58,292 bases of DNA, from contig JAIRKE010000007.1 in the NCBI GenBank assembly GCA_031260295.1, forward strand, positions 1 to 58,292. The letters run 5' to 3'. This stretch comes from Azonexus sp. GTDB taxonomy: Bacteria; Pseudomonadota; Gammaproteobacteria; Burkholderiales; Rhodocyclaceae. Of the stretch, positions 46,184 to 57,220 are shown piece by piece (within the stretch, counting starts at the first letter, position 1; each line of letters begins with the position of its first letter). Below the pieces are notes generated by a model, which was not told where the DNA came from, searched no databases, and worked only from the letters and a program-made list of their open reading frames with translations. Both the position numbers and the translations under genes were made by a program.

Positions 46184-49100
46184 ATGGCTTTGACCGCTGT
46201 AGAAATCCAACAGGCATACATTGCCTTTTTCAATCGCCCTGCGGATACCGGTGGCATGACCTTCTGGTCGAACACTGACCTCGGCATGCAAGACCTTCTG
46301 AGCCAATTTGGCGCCTCTCCCGAGTACACCAACACTATCGCGGGCTTGAGCAACACTCAGATCGTGACCAAGATTTACCAGAACGTTCTTGGCCGCGCCC
46401 CCGATAGCACGGGGCTGAACTTCTGGGTTAACGCGCTGAATAATGGCTATTCAACCCCCGCCGACGTCGCTTATGACATTCTGCAGGCTGCGCTCCACCC
46501 AGTCGACGGCGTGCCGAACTCGGACACGGCCATCGTTGAAAACAAGATCGCCGTTGCCCAGGCCTTTACCGACGCGCTGAATACGCCTGAAGAAGACACG
46601 GCTTTCACCAATTCCTTTGCCAATGGCACGATTAATGATGTCAGGGCTTGGCTGGCGTCCGTGAATGACGACCCCGCCAGCGTCGATGCGGCCAAGGCCG
46701 GGCTGGACAGCCTTGTGCAAAAGATGGTCGACGCCGACAAGCCCGTCGATCCCGGTGGCGACACGGACACCATCTATATTGGGTCTCCTGACAAGGATCC
46801 CACCATTGCCGGCAACGACAAGGACAACCACTTTGTCGCCCAGACCGGCGACCTCCATGACAACGTTATTCTTGACGGCAAGGGCGGTTACGACACCCTG
46901 AGCGTCACCATGCGCGGTGACGACGCCATTGCGGCGACCACGAAAAATATCGAGAAAGTTGTCGTGCGCGTTCAAGACGGCTTCACCGTCGTCGGTCCCG
47001 ACAACAACATCGTTGACGGCGCCACGGTCGATGCTGACCGCATGAGTGGCGTCAAGTGGTGGGAAAGCAACAATTCCCGCTCTGACCTCAAGATCGAGGA
47101 TGTCCGTATTCAGAACAACGAGATCACCAAGGACATCACCATTGCCTTCCGCAACTCCGATCCGGGTCACGTCGATTACGCGGTCTATTTCGACCAGTCC
47201 TCCCTGCGCAACCAGACCTCCTCCAGCGGCTCTCTGAATATCGCGGTGCTTGACGTCGTGGGCCTAGAAGAAGATGGCCTGCTCCTGCGCGACAACCCCT
47301 ACAACGTCGTCCGCTTCAAGATTGATGGCGATCTGAAGGAAGTGAATTTCGCCCGGGTGGACGGCGCTTCGACCCCGCAGGATCTGGCTAACGCCATCTC
47401 CGCCGCGATTGCTGCAACACCGAGTCTGGCCGCCTATAACATCCAGGTGACGCTGACGGAAAACGCCACCTTCTGGCTGCCGAACGACACCATCTCGACC
47501 CGCGCGGACGCCGGTTACTTCATCACCCTGTCGGCCAGCAACCACACCATCGAAGGCGGTGGCGCTGGCTCCTGGGATGCCATTGGCGGCTTGCCGCAGG
47601 ACAACGCCGTGATGGCGCGTCAAGTGGCGGCCAACACGATCGCCACCGATCTGGTCACCAGCACCGTGATCCTCGACTACGTCGGTCGTGGCTCCATGGG
47701 CGGCGATCTGGTGATCGGCGGCCTGTCCACCGGCTACACCTCCCAGTCCAAGGGCGTGGAGCAGTTCGACATCACGGTCGAGCGCGACAGCCGGCTGGAA
47801 GTGATCTCCTCCACCAACAACACCCTGAAAGTGGTCAATCTGAAGAACGAGGCGGGCTACAAATACCAATACCTCGGCGCTTACGAGCGTCTGTCCAACC
47901 AAGGCGAGCGTGTCGGCGACCTGACGGTCAAGGGCACGACCTCTTACTTTGATGGTCTAAACGTCATCAACATGCCCACCCTGTTCGGCAAGGCCATGCC
48001 GCAGTTGGCTGATCCCAGCGCTCATGCCAATCAGATGATCGACGGCGCCGGCCCGCAGCAGTTCAACGGCTACGGCTTTACCGACGTGCGCGTCGTCAAT
48101 GGCGCGGCCTTCCAGGGCAACCTGGATCTGAACGCCTTCCTGTCGCGCAATGTGGTCGCCAAGTACATGAACCTGAAGGATGCGGCCCCGGCCGCGGCAG
48201 GGGCCGACAACACCCTGATCCCCTTCAACTACTCGCTGGGCGCCGGTGACGACAAGCTGGATCTGGCCATCTCCTCGGCCAACCTGCAAGCGGCGGGCAC
48301 CACCACGCGTGAGGATTTCTTCCTCAACATCTCCGGCGGCGCTGGCAATGACACGATCACGGTGGCAATCGCTAACGATGATGGGGTCAATGCGAATAAT
48401 CCTATCCTTGAAGCTGCTGCGACCGATGCCACGCCCTGGTACTTGAACAGCAAGACCAACGCCAACCTCGCCATCGACGCGGGCGCTGGCGACGACACCG
48501 TCAACATCCTGGGTTCCGGCGACTGGACGGTCAAGCTAGGCGCCGGCAACGACACCGTCTACGTCGGCGACACGGCCAACAAGGCGAACAGCTCCGGCTT
48601 TACCCTCGCTCCTGCCGCCGGCCAGCTCACTGCCGCTGGCGTGTCGGACAAGGCGGTCTGGGTCTTCAATACCGCCGATCAGGCGGGCGCGCTTGCGGGT
48701 GCACGTGATCTGGCCGACCTCACCAGCGGCGCCAACAACAACCGCATCGTGGTTCAGGATGGCACCAACCTGGCGGGTGGCGCCAACGGCATGCAGCCGG
48801 GCGAAATGTCCGGTCTCTATGGCCTGAAGCTGCGCGTGGTGTACAACGACGTGTCGCATTCCTCCCATGTCGATCCGGTCAACGATCAAGGCACCTTCAT
48901 CAGCGGCCCGATCAGCGTCCCGACGACCACGCCGAACAGCTACATCGTCACCGATCTCCAGATCAACCAGGCGATCAAGGCGGCCATCAATGGCGACCCG
49001 GTGCTCTCCAAGCTCCTCGTTGCCACCGACGGCCCGTCCAACACCCTGGTCGTGACCTCGCTGACCGATGGCGAGCATGTGAATGTGGCCGATCTGGGCA

Positions 49101-50035
49101 TCGAGTTCGCCATTCCGACGACGACGCTGTCGACCGCCGAGATTTCAGGTTGGAACGCTGCGCTCACCGCCCTCAACACCAGCCAGGCCACGGTCAACTG
49201 GAATGCGGCTGATCTGGCAGCCGGCCGTGTCGCCTCGCTCGCCGATCTGTTGGGCGGCGCCCCGGCTGTCAGTGTGTACAACGACTTCGGCAAGCCCGCC
49301 GACTTCGGCCTGCCCACGACCGTCACCTATACCGATTGGCAGACCGGCGCCGCAACCGGCGACTATGCCTCGGCCTTCGCCAATGATGGCGCCAACGACT
49401 TCGTCGGCACCACCTCCCAGCATACGGCCGATAACATCATCATCGTCGACGGTTCCACCGGCGATCTCGATGTCGTCGTGCTCTCCACCGGTGCGCTCAG
49501 CAATGACACCATCAAGTGGAACGGCAGCTTCAACAACGGCACGGTCAAGGTGGTGAACTTCGACACGAACGCGGCCGGCTTGGGTGACGACTGGCTCGAC
49601 TTCACCGCCTACAACGCCCGTGCTCTGTTCGTGCAAACGCTGACGCAGACGGCTGGCGCCAAGAATGACGGCTGGACGGCGGCGAACTGGGTGACCAGCC
49701 AGGACGTGATCGGCCTGCACAGCAATACCGCTGGCATCGTCAGCGCCACGCTGCCTGCCATCGTTGATCCCAACGTCGTTGGCGACCACAACCTCAAGAC
49801 GGGTGACAAGTACATCACCATGACCCGTGAGCCGGTGCCGGCGACCTCCAACATCGATGCCACGACGTTGTACAAGATCGAGTTGTGGACGGTTGTCGGT
49901 AACGACGTTGATGCCTATACGACCACGAGCTTGACGCCTGATACGCGCCAACTGATCGGCTACGTCGATCTGGGCCGCGTCATCGAGGACTCTTTCGACG
50001 GCAACAGCATCATCTCGCACATCGACCTGTTCTAA
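46184..50035 (+). CDS. Giant DUF4214/RTX-like exoprotein, probable type I secretion cargo
   Basis: A 1283-residue acidic protein without a signal peptide and, as far as I can see, without cysteine, as expected of type I cargo. DUF4214 occupies about 1-180 (IQQAYIAFFNRPADTGGMTFW, IVTKIYQNVLGRAPDSTGLNFWVNALNNG). A long beta-rich middle follows. Calcium-binding RTX-like repeats appear at about 684 (GAGDDKLDL), 718 (GGAGNDTI), 766-795 (GAGDDTVNI, GAGNDTVYVGD). The protein ends in ISHIDLF, a hydrophobic end typical of type I signals. High Asn/Asp/Thr content and size suit a surface-layer or adhesin-like protein; which one cannot be decided. It is the likely product of the exporters upstream. Confidence 0.82.
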   Translation: MALTAVEIQQAYIAFFNRPADTGGMTFWSNTDLGMQDLLSQFGASPEYTNTIAGLSNTQIVTKIYQNVLGRAPDSTGLNFWVNALNNGYSTPADVAYDILQAALHPVDGVPNSDTAIVENKIAVAQAFTDALNTPEEDTAFTNSFANGTINDVRAWLASVNDDPASVDAAKAGLDSLVQKMVDADKPVDPGGDTDTIYIGSPDKDPTIAGNDKDNHFVAQTGDLHDNVILDGKGGYDTLSVTMRGDDAIAATTKNIEKVVVRVQDGFTVVGPDNNIVDGATVDADRMSGVKWWESNNSRSDLKIEDVRIQNNEITKDITIAFRNSDPGHVDYAVYFDQSSLRNQTSSSGSLNIAVLDVVGLEEDGLLLRDNPYNVVRFKIDGDLKEVNFARVDGASTPQDLANAISAAIAATPSLAAYNIQVTLTENATFWLPNDTISTRADAGYFITLSASNHTIEGGGAGSWDAIGGLPQDNAVMARQVAANTIATDLVTSTVILDYVGRGSMGGDLVIGGLSTGYTSQSKGVEQFDITVERDSRLEVISSTNNTLKVVNLKNEAGYKYQYLGAYERLSNQGERVGDLTVKGTTSYFDGLNVINMPTLFGKAMPQLADPSAHANQMIDGAGPQQFNGYGFTDVRVVNGAAFQGNLDLNAFLSRNVVAKYMNLKDAAPAAAGADNTLIPFNYSLGAGDDKLDLAISSANLQAAGTTTREDFFLNISGGAGNDTITVAIANDDGVNANNPILEAAATDATPWYLNSKTNANLAIDAGAGDDTVNILGSGDWTVKLGAGNDTVYVGDTANKANSSGFTLAPAAGQLTAAGVSDKAVWVFNTADQAGALAGARDLADLTSGANNNRIVVQDGTNLAGGANGMQPGEMSGLYGLKLRVVYNDVSHSSHVDPVNDQGTFISGPISVPTTTPNSYIVTDLQINQAIKAAINGDPVLSKLLVATDGPSNTLVVTSLTDGEHVNVADLGIEFAIPTTTLSTAEISGWNAALTALNTSQATVNWNAADLAAGRVASLADLLGGAPAVSVYNDFGKPADFGLPTTVTYTDWQTGAATGDYASAFANDGANDFVGTTSQHTADNIIIVDGSTGDLDVVVLSTGALSNDTIKWNGSFNNGTVKVVNFDTNAAGLGDDWLDFTAYNARALFVQTLTQTAGAKNDGWTAANWVTSQDVIGLHSNTAGIVSATLPAIVDPNVVGDHNLKTGDKYITMTREPVPATSNIDATTLYKIELWTVVGNDVDAYTTTSLTPDTRQLIGYVDLGRVIEDSFDGNSIISHIDLF

Positions 50036-50093
50036 GTCGCTTCTGTCCCAAACGCTACCCCGGCTTGCCCGGGGGCAGCGCCCAAGACCCAAA

Positions 50094-50119
50094 CCCCCGC
50101 CCCCGGCGGGGGTTTTTTT
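50094..50119 (+). terminator. Intrinsic terminator of the giant DUF4214 gene
   Basis: CCCCCGC pairs with GCGGGGG around a 5-nt loop and is followed by seven T residues, 58 bp after the stop codon. Confidence 0.93.
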
Positions 50120-50178
50120 ATGGGCCTCGAATTTTGTTATTGCACCTGCCCTACGCCCGCCGTCTTGACCGGGACGGG

Positions 50179-50206
50179 TTGATTTTTGTGTATGGGTGTG
50201 TACAAT
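50179..50206 (+). promoter_or_regulatory. hicAB promoter
   Basis: TTGATT, a 16-bp spacer and TACAAT predict a start about one base before the hicA ATG at 50214, so hicA may be translated from a leaderless message. Confidence 0.6.
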
Positions 50207-50213
50207 CAACCCC

Positions 50214-50399
50214 ATGGACAGCCGCGATGTCATCAGTCGATTGAAACGAGAGGGATGGGAGCAAGTCCATGTTGCCGGCTCACATCACAAATTCAAGCAC
50301 CCTCGCATTCATGGCATCGTGACTGTTCCGCACCCCAAAAAAGACCTGCCAATCGGCACCTTGCACAACATCTACCGTCAAGCCGGATGGGCTTGGTAA
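50214..50399 (+). CDS. hicA: HicA-family mRNA interferase toxin
   Basis: A 61-residue HicA toxin. It has the double-stranded-RNA-binding-like fold signature: SRDVISRLKREGWEQVHVAGSHHKFKHP, with the catalytic His in GSHHKF, and VPHPKKDLPIGTLHNIYRQAGW. HicA blocks translation by cutting mRNA and is neutralised by HicB. The ATG at 50214 is preferred to 50196, which lies upstream of the predicted start point. The gene is 12 bp ahead of hicB. Confidence 0.93.
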   Translation: MDSRDVISRLKREGWEQVHVAGSHHKFKHPRIHGIVTVPHPKKDLPIGTLHNIYRQAGWAW

Positions 50400-50411
50400 A
50401 CGGAGGCTCCC

Positions 50412-50798
50412 ATGCTCTATCCTCTTTACGTGCATCATGACCCTGGCAGTTCCTACGGCGGGACGTTTCCAGATTTTCCCGGATGCTTCACCGGCGCTGA
50501 CGAAATCGCCGAACTGCCGCGCATGGCGCAGGAAGCCGTTGAAGTCCACTTCGCTGGCGAAAGCACGGATATTCCAGCCGCCAGCGATATCGACAGTTGG
50601 CAGGATCATCCCGATTATCAGGGCGGTTTCTGGCTGCTGGTGGAGATCGATCTGGAGCGGGTCAACGCCAGACCAATGCGGCTGAATGTGTCGTTACCCG
50701 CCAATCTGGTACAGCAGATCGACCGCTATACCGAAGCCCGCCATATGACCCGCAGCGGCTTTTTGGCCGATGCGGCGCGAGCGGCGATGGCGCGTTGA
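50412..50798 (+). CDS. hicB: HicB-family antitoxin
   Basis: A 128-residue HicB. The N-terminal partial RNase H-like fold (YPLYVHHDPGSSYGGTFPDFPGCFTGADEIAELPRMAQEAVEVHF) binds the toxin. The C-terminal ribbon-helix-helix (PMRLNVSLPANLVQQIDRYTEARHMTRSGFLADAARAAM) should bind and repress the hicAB promoter. Its order after hicA and the short spacing are standard. A REP-like repeat lies just after the stop. Confidence 0.93.
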   Translation: MLYPLYVHHDPGSSYGGTFPDFPGCFTGADEIAELPRMAQEAVEVHFAGESTDIPAASDIDSWQDHPDYQGGFWLLVEIDLERVNARPMRLNVSLPANLVQQIDRYTEARHMTRSGFLADAARAAMAR

Positions 50799-50836
50799 GC
50801 GAGCGGACGGGGTTCAACCCGCCGTTTCAATCCGTT

Positions 50837-50854
50837 GCGTCAAGACCCGCCCGA
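50837..50854. repeat. REP-like repeat, decayed copy 3
   Basis: GCGTCAAGACCCGCCCGAC keeps the centre and right arm of the palindrome. A related GGGGTTCAACCCGCC sequence precedes it at about 50809. It reaches the end of the glycosyltransferase gene on the minus strand. Confidence 0.6.
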
Positions 50855-51970
50855 CAACACCGATCGATACAAGGCCAGGGTGTCGGAGGCCATGCGGTCT
50901 TTTTGGTAGTTTTTCAAAGCGCGCTGGCGAGCCTTGATCCCCAATTCGCGACGCCAGGCATCCTTGGTCCGTAGCTCGGCCAGGGCGCCGGCCAAGGCGG
51001 CGACATCGCCCGGCGGCACGAGAACGCCGGTCACTCCGTCCTGATTGACTATATTGACCCCATTGCCGAGGCGGGTCCCCAGCACCGGGCGCCCCGCGGC
51101 CATGGCTTCCACCTGCACGATGCCAAAAGCTTCGGCCTGATTGACGGAGGGCAGGCAAAAAAGATCACTGGCCTGGTAATAGGCCGGTAAATCCGCATCG
51201 GGAATCAGGCCGAGAAAGGCGACTCGATCCGCTACGCCCAGTTCGTTCGCCAGGCGTTCCAGGGTTTCACGCAGCGGCCCGACGCCGCCGAGCAGCAGGC
51301 GAACATCCGGCCCCTGCTGCGCCAGGGCCTTGATGAGAATATCGAAACCCTTGTAAACCACATGCCGGCCGAGGGCAAAAATTCGGAATCCGGGGTAAGC
51401 GGCACGAATTTCAGCGGCCTTGTCATGCGGGACAACAAAGCGCTCCAGGTCGAAACCGAAAGGGATGACACGGGCCTTGTCGCGGATTTCCGGCGCGGCA
51501 AAGGCAGGAGAAGCCAGATGTCCAGAGGTTGCGACAATGATCGCCCGCGCCTGCTGCAAAAGACGGTTTTGCAACGGGTGATAGAGCTTCAGCAACTGCC
51601 GGTGGCGAGTGATGTCGGCATGCCAGGTGATGATCCGGGGAATCTTGGCGGGAAGCGCCAAAGAGGCCAGATGGGACATGGGGTCCGGCAGATGCAGATG
51701 GACGAGGTCGAAGGCTTGCTCTTGATGCAAGCGCCTGGCTTCAAGGATCAGGGCGGGAGACAGGACGAGGCTGCCATCCGCGTTCCAGCCGGGCGTGCAG
51801 ATGACCGGCGTTCCATCCGCCAAGGCATAGCGGCGACCCCGACCAGTGCGGGATGGGACGAGATTGACGAATTCCACCTCTTGCCGAAGCGTTTCCAGCA
51901 GAGAAAGGATATGAGACTGCATGCCGCCAGGCAGGTCATCGCAGAATCGACCAAAACAGAGTACGCGCAT
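50840..51970 (-). CDS. Family-4-like glycosyltransferase
   Basis: A 376-residue GT-B glycosyltransferase. The acceptor half starts with MRVLCFGRFCDDLPGGMQSHILSLLETL, a GT4-type N-terminus with the glycine-rich loop. The donor half has FALGRHVVYKGFDILIKAL and the EX7E-type motif EAFGIVQVEAMAAGRPVLGTRLGNG. It probably transfers a hexose from a nucleotide sugar in polysaccharide or glycan synthesis; donor and acceptor cannot be told. The first codon is ATG at 51968-51970. The last few codons run into the REP-like copy 3. Confidence 0.9.
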   Translation of the reverse strand: MRVLCFGRFCDDLPGGMQSHILSLLETLRQEVEFVNLVPSRTGRGRRYALADGTPVICTPGWNADGSLVLSPALILEARRLHQEQAFDLVHLHLPDPMSHLASLALPAKIPRIITWHADITRHRQLLKLYHPLQNRLLQQARAIIVATSGHLASPAFAAPEIRDKARVIPFGFDLERFVVPHDKAAEIRAAYPGFRIFALGRHVVYKGFDILIKALAQQGPDVRLLLGGVGPLRETLERLANELGVADRVAFLGLIPDADLPAYYQASDLFCLPSVNQAEAFGIVQVEAMAAGRPVLGTRLGNGVNIVNQDGVTGVLVPPGDVAALAGALAELRTKDAWRRELGIKARQRALKNYQKDRMASDTLALYRSVLSGGS

Positions 51971-52086
51971 AGCGAATTGTAACTTGCTGCGAAAAGAGAT
52001 GGCGGATAGCGGTTGTGCCTGCCAGAGACGACGAACAACGGCGGCGGTGGCATCGGATCTGCGCGGGCGGGTCTATGGGAGAAATC

Positions 52087-52112
52087 GTAGGGCGGGTCAA
52101 GACCCGCCCTAC
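52087..52112. repeat. REP-like palindromic repeat, copy 4 (perfect)
   Basis: GTAGGGCGGG and CCCGCCCTAC flank the central TCAAGA; this is the cleanest 26-bp copy. It lies between the CRP-like regulator stop and the glycosyltransferase start. Confidence 0.9.
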
Positions 52113-52122
52113 GGGCTACCTC

Positions 52123-52917
52123 TCAGGCATCACCGGATTCTTCCTGTCCAATCGCCATCCTCTGGAGTGCGCCCCGATCCCGCACGATCAAACGGCGCAA
52201 ATCCTTCTCAACAATCCCCTTTTGCAACAAAACCCGCAATGCCCGGGAAACCGTCTCCCGGCTGGTATTGATCATGGCCGCAATCTCCTGCTGCGTCGGC
52301 AAATTTTCAATGACCACCAATCCTCCCGGCCCTGGCTTCGCCATCTGAAAAATCAGGGCATAAAACCGATGAAAGGTATTATTGATGCCCAGGATTACCC
52401 GGTGCATGGAAGCCTGACGAATCTTGGCCGCCATCCTTTTCAAAACCCGCTCCGCCACCAATGGCTGGGTATAAATCAGATTCTGAGCATGCGTCTGGGA
52501 GAGTAACGCCAAAAAACTGGGTTCGGCCGCCACCACCGAAGCCGAACGCGGCATCCCGTCAATCACCGAAAGCTCGCCGGTATAATCGCCCGGCTCCAGA
52601 AAAGAAAGCTCTACCTCCCGGTTATCTTCCGTCAAATCAACCACCTGCAAACGCCCCGAAAGCAGGAACAATAAATGCTCACCCTCCTCGCCCTTGTGTA
52701 ACACATAAGCGCCCTTGGGATAGGTGCGAAAAACCATGACGCGCCCTACCTGGGCTAACACTTGGGGTTGCAGGCCGTTCAGCAGGGGAATCTGCTGCAA
52801 ATGAACCGTCAATACCCGCTTGCCTGTCGGCAAGGCGTTTTCCGCCGCCAAAACCTCCGGCAGGACTTCCGCACTGGCTGTTGTCAAAGAAGAATCGCCT
52901 TCCTTGCCGTCTTGCAT
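52123..52917 (-). CDS. CRP-like transcriptional regulator
   Basis: A 264-residue Crp/Fnr-family regulator. The cyclic-nucleotide-binding domain (about 40-150) has GEELSVI/RSA-type pocket residues (GELSVIDGMPRSASVVA). The C-terminal helix-turn-helix (about 205-240) has the recognition sequence R220-E-T-V-S-R225, the same R-E-x4-R arrangement with which CRP reads TGTGA. There is no cysteine, so it is not an FNR-type Fe-S sensor. The 35-residue N-terminal extension is unusual. A GGAGG site precedes the ATG. The only perfect TGTGA-N6-TCACA site I noticed in the window is upstream of the giant DUF4214 gene. Confidence 0.88.
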   Translation of the reverse strand: MQDGKEGDSSLTTASAEVLPEVLAAENALPTGKRVLTVHLQQIPLLNGLQPQVLAQVGRVMVFRTYPKGAYVLHKGEEGEHLLFLLSGRLQVVDLTEDNREVELSFLEPGDYTGELSVIDGMPRSASVVAAEPSFLALLSQTHAQNLIYTQPLVAERVLKRMAAKIRQASMHRVILGINNTFHRFYALIFQMAKPGPGGLVVIENLPTQQEIAAMINTSRETVSRALRVLLQKGIVEKDLRRLIVRDRGALQRMAIGQEESGDA

Positions 52918-55332
<2,415 letters not shown>

Positions 55333-55345
<13 letters not shown>

Positions 55346-56754
55346 TCGAATGTACCTTCGTCTATGAACACCCGGACATGAATACCGGCATTCAGCGCGT
55401 GGTGCGTAATATCGTAAGCGGGCTGGGCGACACCCGCTTGCCGGTGCAATGTATTCCCGTCATGCTGCAACGCGACCAGATCCACCATGTACTTAGTCTG
55501 GCGCCACTGCCGGCAGAGGCTAGGCGAAGCACTATTCGAGGCAAGGGCCAATGGCTGCTCGAACAACTCGACTGGTTGCGCAAGCTTTCCTGGCGTTTGC
55601 ATGGTGCAATTGAGCGGCGCTGGCCGTTTCGCGCCGCCATGCCGTTGCGGCGCGTGCTTCATTTTTCATTTCGAGCGGGCAATTTTTTTGTCGTTTCGCT
55701 GCCAACGCGAATCCTGAGGCGGCTTGTCAATCGCAACGGCAAGCCACCACCGCAGCGAGCAGTGCCCTTGCAGATCAAAGCAGGTGATCAACTGCTGTGG
55801 CTCGACTCTTCATGGCACGACGATAAGCTGTTTCCTCTGGTCAACCGGCTGAAGGCGCAGGGTGTCGGCATCATTCCGGTCATCTACGATTTTATCCCCC
55901 TGACGCACCCGCAGTTTTGTGACGCTGGGCTGACGCTGCTACTCGACCGCTGGCTTGAATGGATAGCAGAAATCGCCGACGGCTTCGTGGCGATCTCGCA
56001 AACGGTCAGTCAGCAGGTGGAGGATGAATTAAAGCGCCGAATCGGCGCAGAGGCGGCTGCGCGGCGCTGGTATCGTCATTTTTATCTCGGCTCCGAGCTC
56101 GATCTGCGTGACCATCATAGCGATGCCGAGCCAGAGCTGAAGCAACTCTTCGATGCGCCGTGGCCGGTGTACCTGATGGTCGGCACGATTGAACCGCGCA
56201 AGAACCACGCCTATCTGCTCGATGCCTTTGAGCGGCTGTGGTCTGACGGTAGCGAGGCACGGCTCTGTATCATCGGCATGATCGGCTGGAAGTGCAGCGA
56301 TTTGCTTGAGCGCATCCGTTACCATCCGCAGTGGGGCAAGCGTCTGTTCATGTTCAACCAGGCCAGTGATCGCAGCCTGGAATACGCTTACGCGCACGCA
56401 CGCGCCTTGGTGTTTCCCTCGCATATCGAAGGCTTTGGGCTACCCCTGGTCGAGGCCATGCAGCGCCATCTGCCAGTCATGGCGAGCGACATCCCGGTAT
56501 TCCGTGAGATCGGTGGCGATTTTGTCGCCTACTTCGATCTCGCCAATCCAGACAGTCTGGCCACGATGATCGAGCGATTCGAGCAAAGCGGCGAGTTCCC
56601 CGCCACCCGCACACTCAGCGAATGGCACTGGATCGGCTGGCCGGAGGCGTGCAAGCAACTGGTCGACAGCGTGCTCGATGGGCTTGGCAGCAAGCCCTCT
56701 ACAAGGGCGGGTTTGAAACCCGCCTCTACGGTTCCGCTGGCAGTCGCAGAATGA
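55333..56754 (+). CDS. Family-4-like glycosyltransferase of the rhamnose cluster
   Basis: A 473-residue GT-B glycosyltransferase. The donor half has YLMVGTIEPRKNHAYLLDAFERL and the EX7E motif with FPSHIEGFGLPLVEAMQRHLPVMASDIPVFREIG. The N-terminus (RLLIECTFVYEHPDMNTGIQRVVRNI) is typical of WbaZ/mannosyl- or rhamnosyltransferase-like proteins. The start is GTG (55333), after a GGGAGG site, within the end of rmd. About the last 20 codons (SKPSTRAGLKPASTVPLAVAE) run through a REP-like repeat and do not look like family sequence. It is likely to use GDP-D-rhamnose or GDP-mannose. Confidence 0.87.
56704..56729. repeat. REP-like repeat, variant copy 5, inside the 3' end of a CDS
   Basis: AGGGCGGG, TTTGAAA and CCCGCCTCTAC is a variant of the same palindrome with TTTGAAA at the centre. 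It encodes part of the C-terminal tail of the upstream glycosyltransferase. Confidence 0.75.
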
Positions 56755-56799
56755 TTTATTGACCCGGCAATTGAGGGTTGTCATTCTGTGCGGAGCGAA

Positions 56800-56844
56800 G
56801 CGTAGTCGCAGAATCCAAGAGCCGCATGGATGCTGCGACTACGC
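56800..56844. repeat. Second type of intergenic inverted repeat
   Basis: A perfect 12-bp inverted repeat (arms GCGTAGTCGCAG and CTGCGACTACGC, 21-nt loop). The flanks carry further GTCGCAGAAT-type motifs, one of them at the end of the glycosyltransferase gene near 56746. Confidence 0.7.
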
Positions 56845-56920
56845 GCAGCAGCATGACGTAGCGGGAATGTTCAATACTTAGAACGGTTTTTGCTCATGTA
56901 CTTACGGTTTCAATTCTGTC

Positions 56921-56945
56921 ATTCCCGTGTGTTTCTGGCGGGAAT
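56921..56945. repeat. ATTCCCG inverted repeat
   Basis: ATTCCCG and CGGGAAT are separated by 11 nt. Short CATTCCCG/CGGGAATCC dyads are common mobile or intergenic repeats in proteobacteria; here only one copy is seen. Confidence 0.6.
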
Positions 56946-57001
56946 CCTCTACTCATCCTGCGCCCCTTTTTTGCGCTCCGGCGTCGGAGGTTCTACCTCA
57001 C

Positions 57002-57023
57002 GTAGGGCGGGTCTTGACCCGCC
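57002..57023. repeat. REP-like repeat, copy 6
   Basis: GTAGGGCGGG, TCTTGA and CCCGCC: the same palindrome with the reverse-complement centre and a truncated right arm. Confidence 0.75.
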
Positions 57024-57050
57024 GGTTCAAATCAAATTTGATGCTGGATC

Positions 57051-57073
57051 GGTGGGTTGAAACCCGCCCTACG
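57051..57073. repeat. REP-like repeat, copy 7
   Basis: GGTGGGTT, GAAA and CCCGCCCTAC, with the TTGAAA-type centre of copy 5 and an intact right arm. Confidence 0.7.
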
Positions 57074-57155
57074 GCCTTGACCGCTTGTGCGGGAAAGTTG
57101 TAAGCATATAAATCGAAATTGCTCTAATTGCCTGGTCAATAAATTCAATCGCCTT

Positions 57156-57177
57156 GGGGCGGGTCTTGCACCTGCCC
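57156..57177. repeat. REP-like repeat, decayed copy 8
   Basis: GGGGCGGG, TCTTGCA and CCTGCCC is a decayed form of the same palindrome, about 45 bp before the methyltransferase stop on the minus strand. Confidence 0.5.
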
Positions 57178-57220
57178 AAACTGGGCAGCCTCATATGCGA
57201 TTGCCCTGCGCCCATTCCGG

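Larger units (their letters stand above)
56755..57220. other. 466-bp repeat-rich intergenic region
   Basis: No gene is seen. The region holds a 12-bp perfect inverted repeat (GCGTAGTCGCAG at 56800-56811 with CTGCGACTACGC at 56833-56844), a 7-bp inverted repeat (ATTCCCG at 56921-56927 with CGGGAAT at 56939-56945) and three REP-like sequences (57002-57023, 57051-57073, 57156-57177). It lies between convergent genes. Confidence 0.75.
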
